The notes under the pieces: generated by a model
The model's input: only the letters and a program-made list of their open reading frames with translations
Databases searched by the model: none
Told to the model about the DNA's origin: nothing
Program-made: the position numbers and the translations under genes
Part shown: piece by piece, positions 6,874-10,407 of the stretch
Layout: each line of letters opens with the position of its first letter
Numbering within the stretch: the stretch's first letter is position 1
Assembly (NCBI GenBank): GCA_022712815.1
Contig: JAFLJW010000250.1
Coordinates: 1-10,407, forward strand
Length of the DNA: 10,407 bases
Direction: 5' to 3'
Source: Pseudodesulfovibrio sp.
GTDB taxonomy: Bacteria; Desulfobacterota; Desulfovibrionia; Desulfovibrionales; Desulfovibrionaceae

Positions 6874-6886
6874 AATCAATTGTTTG
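6874..6886 (+). promoter_or_regulatory. IHF-like binding site
   Basis: AATCAATTGTTTG fits the IHF consensus WATCAANNNNTTR at every defined position and lies in an AT-rich stretch between the candidate activator sites and the kinase-side promoter. IHF bending commonly assists sigma-54 activation. A 13-base degenerate match can arise by chance in AT-rich DNA. Confidence 0.4.
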
Positions 6887-6962
6887 TTTATTTGACAGGT
6901 GGTTTACACGCTGGTTGACAAGCCCTCTTTTGAATGCCGAGACTCTGTCCAGTACTCAAGAA

Positions 6963-6980
6963 CAGCCTCTGATTAGGCTG
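6963..6980. promoter_or_regulatory. Inverted repeat CAGCCT-N6-AGGCTG
   Basis: Two perfect 6-bp arms are separated by CTGATT, about 110-125 bases upstream of the candidate kinase promoter. It could be an activator site for the kinase operon, but its sequence differs from the CGTTTT-type sites nearer the dehydratase operon, so it may be for another protein or incidental. Confidence 0.25.
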
Positions 6981-7086
6981 ACGACATACAGGGCAACTAC
7001 TTGATAAAATACACTTTTTAATTTTTATGGAAAATTTTCTCCGAATTTACCTGTCACCATTTCAAACGGAAACCGGCAAAATACGA

Positions 7087-7102
7087 TGGCATTGATTGTG
7101 CT
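7087..7102 (+). promoter_or_regulatory. Candidate sigma-54 promoter of the kinase/response-regulator operon
   Basis: TGGCATTGATTGTGCT keeps TGGCA of the -24 element and GTGCT at -12 with exact GG-N10-GC spacing. The predicted start is near 7113, giving a leader of about 46 bases to the kinase ATG at 7159. If real, the regulator would control its own synthesis. Confidence 0.5.
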
Positions 7103-7158
7103 GGTACAAGTGGGTAGGTAAGCACCCTCTGCAACAAACTTCACGAAGCCAAAAGAAA

Positions 7159-9060
7159 ATGAAAATGGGAAAAAATAACGAACAGAAGAAAAAGTGCTGT
7201 GCAGGAACGCAGGATCTGCTGCACGAGCTTGAGACCCTGCGCGACAAGATTGCCAAAATGGAATCTTCACAGTCTCTTTGCGGTAAATCCGTGACGGAAT
7301 GCGCCCGTTCCCTAAACCTGTTGATGCAGGATGAAAGTGATGGCGGATATAAATTTGAAGATTATTTCAATATAGAAGCAATCCAGGAAATTCAGGATGC
7401 CTTTGCCGAAGCCGCCAACGTGGCATCGATCATCACGGACGTGGAAGGCAGGCCCATTACCAAGCCCAGCCGCTTTTGCAGCCTCTGCAACGATGTGATC
7501 AGAAAAACCCCGAAAGGGATGGAAAACTGCATGCGTTCCGATGCATCATTCGGTACGGACAACCCGCTGAAGCCGATCATCCGCCCGTGCCTGAGCAGTG
7601 GGTTGTGGGATGGAGGCACCAGTATTTATGTCGGGGATCAGCATATCGCCAACTGGATCATCGGCCAGGTTCGCACCTCCAGGCAACAGGACAAGAAGAC
7701 CATTGCCTATGCCAGGGAGATCGGAGCTGATGAGGCTGAGTATCTGAAGGCGTATAGCCAGGTTCCCTACATGCCCCGCGAGCAATTCTTCAGAGTTTGC
7801 CGGGCGTTGTGTCTTATCGCCAATCAGATTTCCACCCTGGCACAACAAAACCACTTACAGGCCCAGGCTATTTGCCGCAGACATCAGGCAGAGCTCGCCT
7901 TAAAGGAAAGTGAAGAACGTTTCAGACAATTGTCCGAAGCGACTTTTGAAGCCATTTTCATCCACCGGGAGGGCGTCATCCTTGAGGTCAACAAGGCAGG
8001 ACGCACCCTGTTCGGGTATTCGCAAAAAGAACTGCTCGGGCTGCGCATCGAAAACCTCGCAGCACTCGAATACAGAGAAAGTATGCGCGAAAACACCCGC
8101 AACAGCGCACCGACCCGTTTTGAGGCGAAACTGGCATGCAGGGACGGAAGGATTTTGATCTGTGAAGTTCAGGAAAGGGACATGATTTTTCAGGGTGATG
8201 AAGTCCGTGTCTGCGCTGTCCGTGACATCACCGAACGCATTGAGTCCGAGCAGGAAGCCAAGGAAAAGGAGCAGCAGCTCATCCAGGCCGACAAGATGGT
8301 TTCTCTTGGCATCCTTGTTTCCGGCATGGCTCATGAAATCAACAATCCCAACAGTTTCATGACGCTCAATCTTCCTTTGCTTTCGGACATATGGAAGGAT
8401 ATCAACCCGATACTTGAATGCTATTACCACGACAACGGTGACTTTCTGGCCGGAGGCCTGGAATACTCGGAATTGCGCAGCTTTCTTCCGGCACTGCTCG
8501 GCCGCATGCAAGAGGGAGCCTCCCGCATAAAAGGCATCGTCAACAGCCTCAAAAATTATTCACGGTTACAGCCGGACGAACTTATGTGGGAGACGGACGT
8601 GAACAATATTGTCAAGAACTCCTTGAGCCTGCTTGGCAACCTCATTACCTCAAAAACCAACAGGTTTGAACTGAATCTGGCTCCCGATCTTCCGCCGGTA
8701 TGGGGCAATTCGCAAAGGTTGTCACAAGTCCTGATAAACCTCATCGTCAATTCTTGCGAGGCATTGACCGACAGGGAGCAAGGGATATTCGTCACTTCCC
8801 GCCACATACCGAAAGAAAATGTCGTTGAAGTGGCGGTCAAGGATGAAGGTCCGGGCATCCCGAAAGAATTGCTCTCGAAAATCACCGATCCCTTTTTCAC
8901 GACCAAACGCAACTGCGGCGGCACAGGGTTGGGATTGTCCGTGTCCTCCGCCATTATACAGGAACATAGCGGCAAACTTGTATTTTCCTCCGAACGGGAA
9001 ATGGGAACCGTTGCCAGAGTCGTTATCCCCATAGCCGGAGAGAGAGAAAGTAATGCATAG
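7159..9060 (+). CDS. PocR-PAS sensor histidine kinase (soluble)
   Basis: This 633-residue protein starts with a short coiled coil (about 17-37), then a PocR ligand-binding domain (about 64-230), a PAS domain (about 250-362, SEERFRQLSE to VRDITER), a dimerisation/phosphoacceptor domain with H392 in GMAHEINNP, and a HATPase_c domain. Visible ATP-site motifs are N527/N531 (NLIVNSCEAL), DEGPG 562-566, DPFFTTK near 577 and GGTGLGLS 587-594. No membrane segment or signal peptide is seen, so it should sense a cytoplasmic ligand. PocR domains are named after the Salmonella regulator that responds to 1,2-propanediol, which fits the divergent diol dehydratase. The domain has four cysteines (107, 110, 124, 144) in the family's Cys-rich region. 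I preferred the ATG at 7159 (weak GAAG upstream; ATG at 7165 also possible) over a TTG at 7096, which lies inside the candidate promoter. Its partner overlaps its stop codon. Confidence 0.92.
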   Translation: MKMGKNNEQKKKCCAGTQDLLHELETLRDKIAKMESSQSLCGKSVTECARSLNLLMQDESDGGYKFEDYFNIEAIQEIQDAFAEAANVASIITDVEGRPITKPSRFCSLCNDVIRKTPKGMENCMRSDASFGTDNPLKPIIRPCLSSGLWDGGTSIYVGDQHIANWIIGQVRTSRQQDKKTIAYAREIGADEAEYLKAYSQVPYMPREQFFRVCRALCLIANQISTLAQQNHLQAQAICRRHQAELALKESEERFRQLSEATFEAIFIHREGVILEVNKAGRTLFGYSQKELLGLRIENLAALEYRESMRENTRNSAPTRFEAKLACRDGRILICEVQERDMIFQGDEVRVCAVRDITERIESEQEAKEKEQQLIQADKMVSLGILVSGMAHEINNPNSFMTLNLPLLSDIWKDINPILECYYHDNGDFLAGGLEYSELRSFLPALLGRMQEGASRIKGIVNSLKNYSRLQPDELMWETDVNNIVKNSLSLLGNLITSKTNRFELNLAPDLPPVWGNSQRLSQVLINLIVNSCEALTDREQGIFVTSRHIPKENVVEVAVKDEGPGIPKELLSKITDPFFTTKRNCGGTGLGLSVSSAIIQEHSGKLVFSSEREMGTVARVVIPIAGERESNA

Positions 9061-10407
9061 CAAGACAGGAACGCACCCACGCTACCCCATCCTATTGGTT
9101 GACGACGAAGAGTCGTGGCTGCATAGCTTCAAGGCAGCACTCAGATCGAATGGCCTGGACAACGTCGAACTCCTCAGTGACAGCCGCAAGGTGCTTGAGA
9201 CTCTCGGAAGCAAGCAGTTTTGCGCAGTGGCCGTGGATTTGGTGATGCCGCACATGTCCGGTGAAGACCTGATTCCCCGGATTATCGAATCCCACCCGGA
9301 ACTTCCCGTTCTGGTCATTTCCGGCCTCAATGAGATAAAAACCGCGATCAAGTGCATCCGACTCGGAGCATTTGACTTCATCGTCAAAACCGAAGACCGC
9401 AACACGCTTGTGGCGGGCATCCTACATGCCATTGAAATTTTTGAGTTACTCCATGAAAACAACGCACTGCGCCAGCAGTTTTTCAAATCCAAGCTTGATA
9501 AACCGGAACTCTTTTCAAAAATAATCACCGCGCACAAGGATATGCGGGCCGTGTTCCAATATATCGAAGCCATTGCCGAAACCGTTCGCCCAGTGCTCAT
9601 CACCGGCGAAAGCGGTGTGGGCAAAGAATTGGTGGCGCAGGCCATCCACAGAGCCAGCGGCCGAAAAGGCGAGTTCGTGGCTGTGAATATCGCGGGCCTG
9701 GACGACAACGTCATTGCCGACACCTTGTTCGGGCACAAAAAGGGGGCTTACACCGGAGCGAACGATTCTCGCACCGGCCTCGTGGAAAAAGCGAAAAACG
9801 GCACCCTGTTCCTCGACGAAATCGGTGATCTCAGTACGGCTTCGCAGACCAAGCTGTTACGATTGCTGCAAGAGCGGGAATATATGCCTCTGGGATCGGA
9901 CATGGCCAAGAAGTCCAGTGCCAGAGTCATTGCCGCCACACATCACGATCTGGTCAAAATGCAAGATACGGGGAAATTCCGAAAAGACCTGTTCTATCGT
10001 TTGAAGGGACACTCCATTCAAATACCACCGCTCAGAGATCGCCATGGCGATCTGCCTTTGCTGATCACGCATTTTGTCAACGAAGCAGTCAGCAGCCTGG
10101 GCAAAAACGTCCGGTCGGATATTAAGAACATCGCCTCTCGCCTTTCGACTTACGCTTTCCCCGGCAACGTCCGGGAATTGCAGCATCTGGTCCATGATGC
10201 CGTCGGTATATGCAAAGGCAGCACATTGACTGCTGAAAGCTTCACACTTCTTTTACCTTCGGCCGACAGCCAAATGAACGCGGCGGAATCACTTGCGACA
10301 CAAAGCATACCAGTCTCATTCGGCCCCACCCTGCCGACTCTCAAAGAGGTCCGCAACGAGTTAATCGATGAGGCCTTGCACCGTACCAACGGCAACCAAT
10401 CCGCCGC
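9053..10407 (+). CDS. Sigma-54-dependent response regulator (NtrC type, partial at right edge)
   Basis: The first 451 codons are present. A receiver domain (about 11-130) has acidic-pocket D17/D18, phosphoacceptor D62 (VDLVMPHMSG), S90 and K112; the usual KP after the lysine is KT here. A sigma-54 AAA+ domain follows: Walker A GESGVGKE at 185-192, GAYTGA at 231-236 (the tyrosine form of the GAFTGA loop that contacts sigma-54), Walker B LFLDEIG with D255/E256, then FRKDLFYRL and NVRELQHL further on. The last visible residues (LKEVRNELIDEALHRTNGNQSAA) are the start of a Fis-type helix-turn-helix, cut by the window. The ATG overlaps the kinase stop by 8 bases and is preceded by GGAGAGAGAGAAA, so kinase and regulator are translationally coupled partners. 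It likely activates the divergent dehydratase operon. Confidence 0.95.
   Translation, partial: MHSKTGTHPRYPILLVDDEESWLHSFKAALRSNGLDNVELLSDSRKVLETLGSKQFCAVAVDLVMPHMSGEDLIPRIIESHPELPVLVISGLNEIKTAIKCIRLGAFDFIVKTEDRNTLVAGILHAIEIFELLHENNALRQQFFKSKLDKPELFSKIITAHKDMRAVFQYIEAIAETVRPVLITGESGVGKELVAQAIHRASGRKGEFVAVNIAGLDDNVIADTLFGHKKGAYTGANDSRTGLVEKAKNGTLFLDEIGDLSTASQTKLLRLLQEREYMPLGSDMAKKSSARVIAATHHDLVKMQDTGKFRKDLFYRLKGHSIQIPPLRDRHGDLPLLITHFVNEAVSSLGKNVRSDIKNIASRLSTYAFPGNVRELQHLVHDAVGICKGSTLTAESFTLLLPSADSQMNAAESLATQSIPVSFGPTLPTLKEVRNELIDEALHRTNGNQSA

Larger units (their letters stand above)
6606..7158. other. Divergent regulatory region between dehydratase operon and kinase operon
   Basis: These 553 bases separate two divergent transcription units and hold no convincing gene. 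The region is AT-richer than its flanks. It contains one sigma-54-like promoter at each end, a cluster of CGTTTT/AAAACG half-sites, an IHF-like match and a CAGCCT/AGGCTG dyad, listed separately. This layout fits activation of both operons by the sigma-54 regulator encoded downstream of the kinase. Confidence 0.75.

Noticed and set aside
6898..6912. A second plus-strand GG-N10-GC (near AGGTGGTTTACACGCT)
   Set aside because: Only the invariant GG and GC match; the rest of both elements departs from the sigma-54 consensus, and it is far from the kinase start.
6892..6920. Two TTGACA hexamers that look like -35 boxes
   Set aside because: Neither has a plausible -10 hexamer at 16-18 bases downstream.
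6628..7004. Short open frames in the divergent intergenic region
   Set aside because: They overlap one another on both strands, have arginine- and serine-rich random-like content and cover the candidate regulatory sites.
7096..7158. Upstream TTG start extending the kinase by 21 codons
   Set aside because: The added residues do not look like domain sequence, there is no ribosome site, and the TTG lies within the candidate sigma-54 promoter.
1..10407. CRISPR arrays, tRNA or rRNA genes, insertion sequences
   Set aside because: No spaced direct repeats, cloverleaf-like sequences or transposase genes were seen on either strand.

Overview
The window looks like chromosomal DNA of a strictly anaerobic, mid-GC bacterium. 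I infer a sulfate reducer of the Desulfovibrionales type, because an oxygen-sensitive glycyl radical enzyme, its two-cluster activase, a DUF4125 protein, sigma-54 control and a short MoeA-like molybdopterin-binding protein occur together. The taxon is an inference; there is no rRNA or other marker.

Layout. Positions 1-830 (minus) hold the 5' part of a MoeA-like molybdopterin-binding protein that runs off the left edge. Positions 831-1195 are non-coding, with a likely promoter/operator for that gene and a 26-bp perfect palindrome. Positions 1196-6605 (minus) are a five-gene operon, transcribed right to left: an uncharacterised polytopic membrane protein, a GlcG/HbpS-domain protein, a glycyl radical diol dehydratase, its radical-SAM activase, and a DUF4125 protein. 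Positions 6606-7158 are a divergent regulatory region. Positions 7159-9060 (plus) encode a soluble PocR-PAS histidine kinase. It overlaps by 8 bases a sigma-54 response regulator (9053 to the right edge, cut off before its DNA-binding domain).

How it fits together. The dehydratase keeps the thiyl cysteine, the glycyl-radical glycine and the hydroxyl-binding residues of B12-independent glycerol dehydratase, so it probably dehydrates a vicinal diol (1,2-propanediol, glycerol or a relative) to an aldehyde. The PocR domain of the divergent kinase belongs to a family known for sensing propanediol-type compounds. The simplest model is that the kinase senses the diol and phosphorylates the sigma-54 activator, which switches on the operon and perhaps its own genes. 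A -24/-12-like promoter lies in front of each operon, and symmetric candidate activator sites and an IHF-like site lie between them.

The most interesting points are the uncharacterised membrane protein at the head of the operon (possible substrate or product carrier), the GlcG and DUF4125 partners of unknown role, a Tyr-to-Phe change in the dehydratase pocket, a strong hairpin between dehydratase and activase, and the absence from the window of any microcompartment or aldehyde-processing gene.
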